Shown piece by piece: positions 52,587 through 61,298 of a stretch of DNA of 64,000 nucleotides (position 1 is the stretch's first letter; every line of letters starts with the position of its first letter). The stretch lies in NCBI RefSeq assembly GCF_009848495.1, contig NZ_WWEP01000027.1, positions 1 to 64,000 of the forward strand, in the 5' to 3' direction. Source of the stretch: Flavobacterium sp. MK4S-17. GTDB taxonomy: Bacteria > Bacteroidota > Bacteroidia > Flavobacteriales > Flavobacteriaceae. The position numbers and the translations under genes are program-made. Below the pieces are notes generated by a model, which saw nothing but the letters and a program-made list of their open reading frames with translations, was not told the DNA's origin and searched no databases.

Positions 52587-52772
52587 TTATTGGTTTATGC
52601 TGCCTTCATCTGAAAAGGGCAAATTGCTCATTTCGGCAATTTTATCCTTTTTATAAGTATATACCCATGTGTACAGCCCTACAAAAAAGAGGAAGAAAAT
52701 CAGCAGTGATATTATCGGGTATATCTCAATTCCTGAGATAGATTCCATATTATGTTTTACAAACTTCAGCAT
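52587..52772 (-). CDS. ccoQ: CcoQ-like subunit
   Basis: 61 aa with one membrane span (IYPIISLLIFFLFFVGLYTWVYTY). Position between ccoNO and ccoP and its size identify it as CcoQ/FixQ; the sequence alone is weakly conserved. Confidence 0.85.
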   Translation of the reverse strand: MLKFVKHNMESISGIEIYPIISLLIFFLFFVGLYTWVYTYKKDKIAEMSNLPFSDEGSINQ

Positions 52773-52778
52773 GGTATA

Positions 52779-54983
52779 TTATTTTAAATTTTCGGCTGTT
52801 CCATCAGCATTTTTAATTTTAATATCAGTTCCCAGGCGTTGCAGATAGGCTATAAGTGCTACAATTTCACGCTCTTTCATTGGTACAAACTCCTCGCCCC
52901 TTGCTATTGCAGCCTTTTTGCTCTCCTCATAACTCTTAACAAAGTCAGGGTCGCTGTGCAGGTTCTGTTCAATTTTTGCCGTTTGCTCCGCTATGGATTT
53001 TTTTGCATTGGCAATATCTTCTTCGGTGTAAGGCACACCAAGTTTTACCATTACCTCCATTTTCTTTTCAGTTTCGCTATAGTCCATCTTTTTGTTGTCA
53101 AACAGCCATTTATAACCCGGCATTATAGAGCCTGCGGATGTACTTTGCGGATCCCACATGTGGTTAAAATGCCAGTTGTCGCTATACTTGCCACCTACCC
53201 TCATAAGGTCAGGCCCGGTTCTTTTAGACCCCCACAGGAATGGGTGGTCATACACATACTCGCCCGATTTTGAGTACTCGCCATAACGTTCCACCTCACT
53301 ACGGAAAGGACGTATCATTTGGGAGTGGCAGCCCACACAGCCTTCCCTTATATACAGGTCACGCCCTTCAAGTTCCAGTGGTGTATATGGTTTTACGGTA
53401 GATATGGTAGGGATATTTGATTTTACCATTATGGTAGGCACTATTTGTATAATACCGCCTATAAGTATTGCTACTGTTGCCAGTATTGTAAGCTGTATGG
53501 GTTTTCTTTCCAGCCATGGGTGGAATTTTTCGCCCCTTAGCCTTTTAGAGCTGATTTTTTGCAGTTCCGGTGCTTCAGCAAGTTCGTCTTCAATAGGCTG
53601 CCCCTGCCTTACAGTCATTATAATATTATATACAAGTACCAGCAAGCCTATAACAAATAAGGTACCTCCTATAGCCCTCATCCAGTACATTGGCATAATC
53701 TGTTTTACAGTTTCAAGGAAGTTTCCATAAACAAGGGAACCATCGGGGTTAAACTGTTTCCACATACTTGCCTGTGTAAAACCTGCTACATACATTGGTA
53801 ATGCATACAGTATTATACCTAATGTACCTATCCAGAAGTGGAAATTAGCCAGTTTGGTAGAAAACAATGTTGTTTTTGTCATACGCGGCACAAGCCAGTA
53901 TATCATACCAAAAGTCAGGAAACCGTTCCAGGCAAGTGCCCCCACGTGAACGTGTGCTACAATCCAGTCGGTAAAGTGGGCTATAGAGTTTACATTTTTA
54001 AGCGATAGCATAGGCCCCTCAAAAGTTGCCATACCATAACCGGTAACTGCTACTACAAAGAATTTTAAAACAGGGTCTGTCCTTACCTTATCCCATGCGC
54101 CACGAAGGGTTAACAAACCGTTTATCATACCTCCCCATGAAGGTGCTATCAGCATTACAGAGAATACTACCCCAAGGTTTTGCGCCCAGTCAGGCAAGGC
54201 AGAATACAACAAGTGATGCGGCCCTGCCCAGATATAAATAAATATCAGTGACCAAAAGTGTATAATGGAAAGCCTATAGGAGTAAACAGGCCTGTTAGCT
54301 GCCTTAGGCAGGAAGTAATACATTAACCCAAGAAACGGAGTGGTAAGGAAAAAAGCCACGGCATTGTGCCCATACCACCACTGCACCAGTGCATCCTGTA
54401 CGCCAGCGTACACTGAATAACTTTTCATGCCGTTTACAGGCAGCTCAAGGCTGTTGAAAATGTGCAGCACTGCAACTGTTACAAATGTGGCTATATAAAA
54501 CCAGATGGCCACATAAAGGTGGCGCTCCCTCCTTTTTAATATGGTACCTATCATATTTACACCGAAAGCTACCCAAACAAGGGCAATGGCTATATCTATC
54601 GGCCATTCAAGCTCGGCATATTCTTTTGAGGTAGTATAGCCCAAAGGAAGCGATATTGCTGCTGCCACAATTATAAGCTGCCATCCCCAAAAGTTGAAAT
54701 TACTTAAAAAATTGCTGTACATGCGGGCTTTTAAAAGCCTTTGCAGCGAGTAGTAAACACCTGCAAAAATAGCATTGCCCACAAAGGCAAAAATTACCGC
54801 ATTAGTATGCAAAGGCCTTAACCTGCCATAGCTTAGCCATGAAATCCCGTCGGTTAGGTTGGGGAACATATACATTGAAGCTATCAACAAGCCGACAAGC
54901 ATCCCCACAACGCCAAACACTATTGTGGCATAGAGGAACTTTTTAACTATTTTATTGTCATAATAAAATTGCTGCACTTCCAT
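52779..54983 (-). CDS. ccoNO: cbb3 oxidase subunits I and II, fused (CcoN-CcoO)
   Basis: 734 aa. Residues 1-460 are CcoN, with 12 spans and His ligands in RPLHTNAVIFAF, QWWYGHNAVAFFLTTP and HVHVGALAWNGF. A linker and one span lead to the CcoO part (about 500-734), with haem c motif CVGCHSQMIRPF and GPDLMRVGGKYS. The fusion is normal in Bacteroidota. It is the catalytic core that reduces O2 at low concentration. Confidence 0.96.
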   Translation of the reverse strand: MEVQQFYYDNKIVKKFLYATIVFGVVGMLVGLLIASMYMFPNLTDGISWLSYGRLRPLHTNAVIFAFVGNAIFAGVYYSLQRLLKARMYSNFLSNFNFWGWQLIIVAAAISLPLGYTTSKEYAELEWPIDIAIALVWVAFGVNMIGTILKRRERHLYVAIWFYIATFVTVAVLHIFNSLELPVNGMKSYSVYAGVQDALVQWWYGHNAVAFFLTTPFLGLMYYFLPKAANRPVYSYRLSIIHFWSLIFIYIWAGPHHLLYSALPDWAQNLGVVFSVMLIAPSWGGMINGLLTLRGAWDKVRTDPVLKFFVVAVTGYGMATFEGPMLSLKNVNSIAHFTDWIVAHVHVGALAWNGFLTFGMIYWLVPRMTKTTLFSTKLANFHFWIGTLGIILYALPMYVAGFTQASMWKQFNPDGSLVYGNFLETVKQIMPMYWMRAIGGTLFVIGLLVLVYNIIMTVRQGQPIEDELAEAPELQKISSKRLRGEKFHPWLERKPIQLTILATVAILIGGIIQIVPTIMVKSNIPTISTVKPYTPLELEGRDLYIREGCVGCHSQMIRPFRSEVERYGEYSKSGEYVYDHPFLWGSKRTGPDLMRVGGKYSDNWHFNHMWDPQSTSAGSIMPGYKWLFDNKKMDYSETEKKMEVMVKLGVPYTEEDIANAKKSIAEQTAKIEQNLHSDPDFVKSYEESKKAAIARGEEFVPMKEREIVALIAYLQRLGTDIKIKNADGTAENLK

Positions 54984-54985
54984 AA

Positions 54986-55159
54986 TTAATTATTGTTATT
55001 TGTTTTGGTTTTCTTTTTTAATTCGTCGTCAAAAAGTATCCTGACCGATGGTGTATAGTCATCATCATACTGCCCGCTTTTAACTGCCTTTACAAAGGCA
55101 AAAAAGAAAGCTATGGCAACCACTATACTAATGGAGATTAATAAATAGATTACGCTCAT
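54986..55159 (-). CDS. ccoS: cbb3 oxidase assembly protein CcoS
   Basis: 57 aa read from ATG at 55,159: MSVIYLLISISIVVAIAFFFAFVKAVKSGQYDD, then a hydrophilic Lys/Asp tail, stop at 54,986. One membrane span and the GQYDD motif after it are the CcoS signature. It helps insert haem and copper into cbb3. The gap to ccoNO is 2 bp; it leads the operon behind the Fnr-box promoter. Confidence 0.9.
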   Translation of the reverse strand: MSVIYLLISISIVVAIAFFFAFVKAVKSGQYDDDYTPSVRILFDDELKKKTKTNNNN

Positions 55160-55178
55160 ACCCTTAAATTTATGTTAA

Positions 55179-55222
55179 CAAAATTACCCCTGCCCAACGG
55201 CATAAAACATGATATTTGTCAT
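55179..55222 (-). promoter_or_regulatory. Fnr-controlled promoter of ccoS-ccoNO-Q-P-G-H
   Basis: On the minus strand the box at 55,222-55,209 (plus-strand reading ATGATATTTGTCAT) is followed after 22 bp by a perfect -7 element TAATTTTG (55,186-55,179), 20 bp before the ccoS ATG. The box overlaps the stop codon of ccoI. Confidence 0.75.
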
Positions 55223-57597
55223 GGTTGCCGCTTTTTTGCAAAATAATTGCTGGCTATGGTTACAAAACTTACTATAGTTATGGTGCTTAAAGGCATTATT
55301 ATAGCAGCGGTGAGGGGTGAAAGCCTGCCCGTAACCGCAAATGACAGCCCAACTGCGTTATACAGCAGTGATAAAGCGAAGCTCATTTTTATTGTAAACA
55401 CCGCATTTTTTGCATAGCGCAGGAAAAAGCCTATTTTCCTGAATTGCGAAGCATCCAGTATGCCATCGCAGGCCGGGGAAAACACATTTACATTTTCTGA
55501 TATGGCTATGCCTACATTACTTTGGGCAAGCGCCCCCGCATCATTAAGCCCATCGCCTATCATCATTACATTTTTACCCTGCTTTTGCAGGTTTTCTATA
55601 AAAGCAAGTTTTTGTTCCGGCTTCTGGTTAAATATAAATTCTGTTTGCTTAGGTAAAAGTTCTTTTAGTGCTTCCAGTTCACCTTCATTATCACCCGAAA
55701 GTATTTTTAACGTATAGTTTTTTCCTAACCCTGCAAAAAGCTGCTCCAGCCCTTCGCGGTAGCTGTTATCAAAAACAAACCTGCCTAAATAATGGTTATT
55801 TACCGCTATATGCACATTGGTCTGCAATGACTGCTGTCCCTCATATCCCGTAAATAATGCTGAGCCGATCTTAATAAAATAATGCCCTGCCCTACCCTGG
55901 ATGCCCTTGCCTGTTACTTCCTCAAAGTCATATACTTCCTGTAAATCAACAGCAGGTAAAAAATCATACAGCCTTCTGCTTAACGGGTGGTTACTCCCCC
56001 TTAAAAGGCTTTTAACTGCCTTTAGCTCCTCATCATTAAGCTCATTTCCTTTATAAGCAATTGCTGATTTTTTACTGGTGGTAATAGTACCCGTTTTATC
56101 AAAAACAAGCGTATCAACTTTAGCCATCTGCTCAATAACGGTAGCATTTTTAAGGTACAGTTTACGCTTGCCCATTATACGCAATACATTGCCCAGTGTA
56201 AAAGGGGCGCTTAATGCCAGCGCACAGGGGCATGCCACAATAAGTACAGCCGTAAAAACATTAAATGCGGTAGTAACATCTATAAATACCCAATAAATAA
56301 AAGATATTATAGATATGGCAAGCAGTACCGGGGTAAAATAGCGGCTTATGGTATCAGTCATGGTTTTATAATCCCGCTTATCCTTTTTGGTAAAAACATC
56401 GTTACTCCATAACTGGGTTAAGTAGCTTTGGGAAACTGAGTTTAGCACCTCCATTTCCATAACCTGCCCCAGCTGCTTCCCTCCTGCATAAATTTTATCG
56501 CCCGATTTTTTGATTATCGGTATTGCTTCACCTGTTACAAAACTGTAGTCTATAGCCGTTTCATTACTCATTAAAATACCGTCAACAGGTATTAGTTCCT
56601 GGTTTCGGATGAGCAGCCTGTCGCCGGCAACAATATCATATACTGGTACTGAAACTTCCTGCCTGCCGGGCATAATTTTGGTAACCGCTATGGGAAAATA
56701 GGATTTAAAATCCCTTTCAAACGAAAGGAAGTTATAGGTCTTTTGCTGAAACAACCTGCCCAGCAGCATAAAAAAGACAAGCCCGGTGAGGCTGTCGAAA
56801 AAGCCCTGCCCAAAGCCAAAAATAATGTCAACAGTACTCCTTATAAACATTACCACAAGACCAAGCGCAATCGGTATATCTATATTTAAAAGCCCAGACC
56901 GTATACTTTTCCATGCGGACACATAATATCCGCTTGCGGCATAAAAAAATGAGGGCAATGAAAGGGCAAAAATAAGCCAGCGGAAAAAATCCCTGTATTT
57001 TTCAAGCCAAAACTCATCTACTTCAAAATACTCAGGGAACGAAAGCAGCATTACATTACCAAAGCAAAAAAATGCCACACCCAGCTTGTATATCAGCTGC
57101 CTGTCAACCTTTTTCTTTTTCTCCTCATAATTTTCAAGGCTTATATAAGGCTCATAGCCTATGCTGTTTAAAAGGTGTACAATAGCTTTTAATGAAATTT
57201 CACCGGGATTAAATACAACACGTACCTTTTTTTCAGGAAAATTTACCTGTGAACTGTTAATACCTGGCTGAAGCCTGTTAAGGTTTTCCAGAATCCATAT
57301 ACATGAGCTGCAATGTATGTGCGGAATATAAAGGGATACAATATGTGTACTTTCCTCATTAAACTCCAGTAGTTTAGCTACAATGGCCTCATTATCCAGA
57401 AAATCATATTTACCTTTTACATCCTGCGGGGTTGCGCCGGGTGCATTTTCAAAGTCGTAATAACAGGAAAGCCCGTTTGTGCTGAAAATTTCATAAACCG
57501 TTTTACAGCCTGTGCAGCAAAACGCTTTTTCATCAAAAACTATTTCTTCCCTTTTATTAATTGCCAACCCGCAATGAAAACAATTTTGCGTGTCCAT
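55219..57597 (-). CDS. ccoI: Copper-translocating P-type ATPase CcoI (FixI)
   Basis: 792 aa. A Cys-rich N-terminus (FHCGLAIN, FCCTGC) leads to a heavy-metal-associated domain with IHCSSCIWIL. P1B ATPase parts follow: CPCALALS in the sixth core span, phosphorylation DKTGT, and GDGLNDAGAL. The N-terminal cysteine block is that of CcoI/FixI rather than CopA. It feeds copper to cbb3 oxidase. Divergent from the Fnr-like gene. Confidence 0.95.
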   Translation of the reverse strand: MDTQNCFHCGLAINKREEIVFDEKAFCCTGCKTVYEIFSTNGLSCYYDFENAPGATPQDVKGKYDFLDNEAIVAKLLEFNEESTHIVSLYIPHIHCSSCIWILENLNRLQPGINSSQVNFPEKKVRVVFNPGEISLKAIVHLLNSIGYEPYISLENYEEKKKKVDRQLIYKLGVAFFCFGNVMLLSFPEYFEVDEFWLEKYRDFFRWLIFALSLPSFFYAASGYYVSAWKSIRSGLLNIDIPIALGLVVMFIRSTVDIIFGFGQGFFDSLTGLVFFMLLGRLFQQKTYNFLSFERDFKSYFPIAVTKIMPGRQEVSVPVYDIVAGDRLLIRNQELIPVDGILMSNETAIDYSFVTGEAIPIIKKSGDKIYAGGKQLGQVMEMEVLNSVSQSYLTQLWSNDVFTKKDKRDYKTMTDTISRYFTPVLLAISIISFIYWVFIDVTTAFNVFTAVLIVACPCALALSAPFTLGNVLRIMGKRKLYLKNATVIEQMAKVDTLVFDKTGTITTSKKSAIAYKGNELNDEELKAVKSLLRGSNHPLSRRLYDFLPAVDLQEVYDFEEVTGKGIQGRAGHYFIKIGSALFTGYEGQQSLQTNVHIAVNNHYLGRFVFDNSYREGLEQLFAGLGKNYTLKILSGDNEGELEALKELLPKQTEFIFNQKPEQKLAFIENLQKQGKNVMMIGDGLNDAGALAQSNVGIAISENVNVFSPACDGILDASQFRKIGFFLRYAKNAVFTIKMSFALSLLYNAVGLSFAVTGRLSPLTAAIIMPLSTITIVSFVTIASNYFAKKRQP

Positions 57598-57649
57598 AAA
57601 ATCTGCTCTTTACCTGGTGCAAATTTCATGCGTATGGTAAAAATAAAAT

Positions 57650-57663
57650 ATGATATTTGTCAT
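57650..57663. promoter_or_regulatory. Crp/Fnr-type box between ccoI and the fnr-like gene
   Basis: ATGATATTTGTCAT, identical to the box before ccoS. It is 17 bp before the -7 element TAACTTTG (57,681-57,688) of the regulator gene and 53 bp before the ccoI start on the other strand, so it may serve both. Confidence 0.72.
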
Positions 57664-57711
57664 ACAACTAAAATACTTTATAACTTTGCCATTAGTTTTA
57701 ACAGCCAAGCT

Positions 57712-58389
57712 ATGAGCAAGTGTGAACAATGTATTGTAAGGGAATTCAGTTCGTTAAAAGCATTGAATAAAGGTGAATTGCTTAAACTGGCGGAATGTAA
57801 ATCATCCTACACCATAAAAAAAGGGGAACCCATTTTTACCGAAGGTGAAAATGTAAACGGTATATTTTGTATTAAGGACGGTATATGCAAAATGACCAAA
57901 TTAAGCCCTAACGGCAACGAGCAGATTGTAAAACTTATTACCAAAGGGGAACTGCTGGGGCAACGCTCTATGATAAGCGAAGAGCCCGTAAACTTAAGTG
58001 CTGTTGCACTGGAAGATATGCAGGTGTGCTTTATACCAAAAACAGAAGTGATGCGCTTTTTTAATGAGAACAACCAGTTTTCCATGAATGTAATGCGCAC
58101 CATTTGCGGCGACCTGAAAGATGCAGATGACCACCTGGTTACCATGGCCCAAAAATCAGTAAAACAGCGTTTGGCCGAGACATTGCTTTACCTGCACGAC
58201 ACGTTTGGCATTAACGAAGAAGATAAAAGCCTGAAGGTAAAGCTATCGCGTGAAGAATTGGCAGGAATGATTGGTACCGCAACCGAAAGCTGTATAAGGC
58301 TGCTTTCCGATTTTAATAAAAACGGGCTTATTGAACTTTCGGGCAAGAAAATTATCCTTACCGATATAAACAAATTAAGGAAGGTATAA
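57712..58389 (+). CDS. Crp/Fnr family oxygen-responsive regulator
   Basis: 225 aa from ATG at 57,712; a longer frame upstream contains the -7 element and is rejected. N-terminal MSKCEQCIVREF has Cys4 and Cys7. Further Cys at 29, 53, 59 and 106; Cys106 in MQVCFIPK aligns with the [4Fe-4S] ligand C122 of E. coli FNR. The C-terminal helix SREELAGMIGTATESCIRLLSDF keeps the Glu and Arg that read the TGA half site. It very likely senses oxygen and controls cco, hemN and itself. Confidence 0.92.
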   Translation: MSKCEQCIVREFSSLKALNKGELLKLAECKSSYTIKKGEPIFTEGENVNGIFCIKDGICKMTKLSPNGNEQIVKLITKGELLGQRSMISEEPVNLSAVALEDMQVCFIPKTEVMRFFNENNQFSMNVMRTICGDLKDADDHLVTMAQKSVKQRLAETLLYLHDTFGINEEDKSLKVKLSREELAGMIGTATESCIRLLSDFNKNGLIELSGKKIILTDINKLRKV

Positions 58390-58414
58390 ACCCTCCCTAA
58401 TTTGCTTTTATATA

Positions 58415-58948
58415 TTATTTACTCTTTTTTATTTCAAACACATTGGCAATTATCTGTAATTGCTTGGTATCCATTTTAGATGTTTTTTTAAGCTTGCCTA
58501 CAAATTCCTTTACCTCCCCTTTAGATGCGGGACAGCCTAAATTTTGGCCTTTGCTGTTAAAGGAGTCAGCCATCAGGTTTCCTTTGTGGTCAAGCACAAC
58601 CCAAAAAGGTATTCCCTGCTTTTCAGCCTTATACTTTTTCAATAGTTCATCAACACCGGGATTTTCCAAATGTTTGTTCTTCTCCGACTCCATAACCGTT
58701 AAATGTGTGATTACATAATTGTCATCAAAGAATTTTTTGCAGGCTTCATTTTCCATATTTGCCTCCATTTTTTTGCACCAGCTGCACCATGAGGCATGAA
58801 ATATTACAAACACATTCTTTTTCTCCTTTTCAGCCTTTTTTTGAGCTTCCTTAAGTACTGTGGCTGCTTCCGGCTGTACTGATTGGGCATGAGCCGTGGC
58901 TATTGTACCAAGCAGCATGAATAAAACAAAAAGATTTTTTATTTTCAT
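58415..58948 (-). CDS. Secreted thioredoxin-fold protein
   Basis: 177 aa. Signal peptide MKIKNLFVLFMLLGTIATAHAQ; active site HASWCSWCKKMEANM (CxxC). PFWVVLDHKGNLMADSF is the cis-Pro side. A DsbD-gamma or thiol-reductase-like role in the periplasm is likely, perhaps serving cytochrome c maturation. Convergent with the Fnr-like gene. Confidence 0.9.
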   Translation of the reverse strand: MKIKNLFVLFMLLGTIATAHAQSVQPEAATVLKEAQKKAEKEKKNVFVIFHASWCSWCKKMEANMENEACKKFFDDNYVITHLTVMESEKNKHLENPGVDELLKKYKAEKQGIPFWVVLDHKGNLMADSFNSKGQNLGCPASKGEVKEFVGKLKKTSKMDTKQLQIIANVFEIKKSK

Positions 58949-59119
58949 AAGTATAAAGTATTAAGAAATATTAAAGCAGCAATTTACTAAATTTGCACCA
59001 ATGGAATTATAAAATAATTATTACAAAAGGATTACAAATTTTGATACTATTGTGCAATATTTTGTAAACTGCAACTGCCTTTTTTTTTATATATATGCAT
59101 TTTGTAATTTAAATGATTT

Positions 59120-59551
59120 ATGAAGAGATACAAGGATATACTTATTATTGAGGATGACGAGGATGACAGGGAGATACTGGAGGAGATTTTCAGGGACTTG
59201 GGGTACAGGAATAAATTGATATTTTTTTCTGACAGTACCGAAGCCCTTGACTATTTAAGGCAGCCCGAAATTGAACCCTTTATTATAATTTCTGATATTA
59301 ATATGCCTAAGCTGGGCGGTTTTGAACTAAGGAATATAATACTGGAAGAGGAAATACTGAGGGATAAGGACATTCCTTATATATTCATCTCAAATGCAAG
59401 TGATGAACATTCTATCAAAACAGCCAACAAGCTTTCTGCACAGGGATACATCCACAAAGGGGACGATTACAACAAATACAAAGAAAAAATACGCAACCTT
59501 ATTGATTACTGGGTAGAGAATATTAATTCTTTTACTTCTAAAAGAGCATAA
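59120..59551 (+). CDS. Single-domain response regulator
   Basis: 143 aa receiver domain only. Acidic pocket IIEDDEDDREIL, phosphorylation site ISDINMPKLGGFEL (Asp), Thr/Ser site IFISNAS and Lys in GYIHKGDDY. No output domain and no kinase gene nearby. It probably acts through protein contacts, as in the Rcp-like group. Confidence 0.92.
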   Translation: MKRYKDILIIEDDEDDREILEEIFRDLGYRNKLIFFSDSTEALDYLRQPEIEPFIIISDINMPKLGGFELRNIILEEEILRDKDIPYIFISNASDEHSIKTANKLSAQGYIHKGDDYNKYKEKIRNLIDYWVENINSFTSKRA

Positions 59552-59582
59552 AAAAAGGCTGCCGGATGGCAGCCTTTTTTTA
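59552..59582. terminator. Bidirectional terminator
   Basis: Perfect stem AAAAGGCTGCC / GGCAGCCTTTT with a 4-base loop, between the convergent receiver and rhodanese genes. Confidence 0.9.
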
Positions 59583-59595
59583 TTATTAAAATTCC

Positions 59596-59913
59596 TTATT
59601 CGTTTGGGTTTACTACAGGGCCGCTCCATTGCGATATGCCCCCCATCAGGTTGTAGGCATTTTTAAAACCAAGCTGGTTTAAAACAGAACACGCCTGCCC
59701 GCTGCGGGCTCCTGCAGCACAGTACACATAATAGTTTTTATCTGTATCAAGCTGCTCAACTTCATATATAAAGCCCTGCCCTTTATAAATATCAATATTT
59801 ATAGCACCGGGAATAATACCCCGGTTCCATTCGTCCATAGTGCGCACGTCCAGTATTACAGCATTTTCATCTGCCTGGGCTTTGTCCCACCATTCCTTTT
59901 CCTGTAAATTCAT
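59596..59913 (-). CDS. Cytoplasmic rhodanese-like protein
   Basis: 105 aa, one domain, no signal. ILDVRTMDEWNRGIIPGAINIDIY and active loop VYCAAGARSGQACSVL with Cys. A sulfurtransferase of unknown partner. It lies 18 bp behind the redoxin gene, in the same direction. Confidence 0.92.
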   Translation of the reverse strand: MNLQEKEWWDKAQADENAVILDVRTMDEWNRGIIPGAINIDIYKGQGFIYEVEQLDTDKNYYVYCAAGARSGQACSVLNQLGFKNAYNLMGGISQWSGPVVNPNE

Positions 59914-59931
59914 TTATTGTATTTTACTTGT

Positions 59932-60543
59932 TTATGCTTTTATTGAACAGCCAATAGCCTTAGTTTCCTTTACCATAACCTCCTGCCCTTTCAGCAATGC
60001 ATTAACGGCATTTTCAACATACTTCTGCTTTACGGCTGCAGCATCTTCATAATTGTCATCAATTGCACCAATATATTTAACCTGGTTGCCGCTTTTTGTT
60101 TTTTGCAATAAGTATACATGCGGCGTTTTGGTTGCGCCATACTGCGGGTATATTTTTTGTCCCTCGTCTAATAAATACGGAAATGTAAAACCTTTTTCCC
60201 TTGCCCTTAACTGCATTTTATCAAAGCTGTCATCCTTTTGCTTTTCGGGGTTATTAGGGTTTATTGCCACTACCGGGTACCCCATCTTTTTGTACTTCTT
60301 ATCAAGAGCAATAATCCTGTCTTCATAAGCCTGTGCATACGGGCAATGGTTACAGGTAAAAATCACTATATAGCCTTTGGCATTTTTCATATCTTTTAAG
60401 GATACTTTTTTACCATCAATATTCTTTAAGCTGAAATCTGTTGCCATATCCCCTACTTTATATCCTGCAACAGGTTTTGTAACTGTAAAGGCAGCCAAAG
60501 CGCCTACGGCTATAAATAATGCTAAAAATTTAATTGCTTTCAT
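59932..60543 (-). CDS. Thioredoxin-like (AhpC/TSA-type) exported protein
   Basis: 203 aa with an N-terminal signal or anchor (MKAIKFLALFIAVGALAAFTV). Motif FTCNHCPYAQAYEDR (single CxxC-like NHCPYA) and FPYLLDEGQKIYPQYGATKTPHVYLL match the redoxin family of unclear substrate found with thiol-redox genes. Middle gene of a minus-strand run TlpA-like, redoxin, rhodanese. Confidence 0.9.
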   Translation of the reverse strand: MKAIKFLALFIAVGALAAFTVTKPVAGYKVGDMATDFSLKNIDGKKVSLKDMKNAKGYIVIFTCNHCPYAQAYEDRIIALDKKYKKMGYPVVAINPNNPEKQKDDSFDKMQLRAREKGFTFPYLLDEGQKIYPQYGATKTPHVYLLQKTKSGNQVKYIGAIDDNYEDAAAVKQKYVENAVNALLKGQEVMVKETKAIGCSIKA

Positions 60544-60567
60544 TTTATTATTTTAATTAATTATTCT

Positions 60568-61161
60568 TCATTTTAAAAGGCTCACCTCTTTTTCAAGTTC
60601 GGAATAGGTAAACGAGCGTTCAAAAAATTTACGGTTGTTCCTGTTATAGATAACTGTTGCAGGTATTGCCCCGCTCCAGGTAGAATCTACTTTGGGTATC
60701 CAGGAATTAGCATCGGGATCCCGAAGTAAAACCACATCGCTTTTTAACTGCTTTTCCCATATAAAAGGCAATAATTTACTTTCCACCATTTTTGGCATAT
60801 CAAGGCTTACAAGCAATACCTTAATTTTATTATCCCTGTATTTTTTATTCAGCTTTTCAAAATGGGGCAGTTCCTCAACACAAGGCACACACCATGTAGC
60901 CCAAAAATTAACAACGTAGGTAGTATCATTATCCCGGTTCAGGAAATACTCAAGCCCTGAAAAGTCATATGCCTTTACCGATACACTATCATTACTGTAA
61001 ACCTGCAAGGGTTTAGGCGCAGGTTTATCTTCGGTATTTACTTCCTGTTCTGTTGTTTCATTTTTATTTATAACATCTTCCTTCTGGTTATCTTCCTTCT
61101 TCCCGTTACAGGAAAATAACATTAACGCTGTAAATAAAAGTATCAAATTCTTCTTTATCAT
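60568..61161 (-). CDS. TlpA family thiol-disulfide oxidoreductase (lipoprotein)
   Basis: 197 aa from ATG at 61,161 (MIKKNLILLFTALMLFSC-NGK); an ATG three codons earlier is also possible. The lipobox Cys is followed by a Lys/Asp/Glu linker, then the thioredoxin fold with FWATWCVPCVEELPHFEKL (CxxC) and AIPATVIYN (cis-Pro). It works in the periplasm, probably in cytochrome c maturation or protein thiol repair. Confidence 0.93.
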   Translation of the reverse strand: MIKKNLILLFTALMLFSCNGKKEDNQKEDVINKNETTEQEVNTEDKPAPKPLQVYSNDSVSVKAYDFSGLEYFLNRDNDTTYVVNFWATWCVPCVEELPHFEKLNKKYRDNKIKVLLVSLDMPKMVESKLLPFIWEKQLKSDVVLLRDPDANSWIPKVDSTWSGAIPATVIYNRNNRKFFERSFTYSELEKEVSLLK

Positions 61162-61238
61162 TCCTGACATTTTTAAGCTCCATAAAATTACTCAAAAAAT
61201 ACCGCATTATTAATATTAACTTTTTTTTAACAACAACA

Positions 61239-61282
61239 TTTGTATATACAAAAATAAAAGTTAATACATTTGTACATACAAA
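61239..61282. promoter_or_regulatory. Two MarR-type palindromes over the marR promoter
   Basis: TTTGTATATACAAA (61,239-61,252, perfect) and TTTGTACATACAAA (61,269-61,282, one mismatched pair). The centres are 30 bp apart, three helix turns. The second covers the -7 element TACATTTG (61,265-61,272). This fits autorepression by the MarR protein encoded from 61,299. Confidence 0.75.
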
Positions 61283-61298
61283 TTTTGTAATTACAAGT

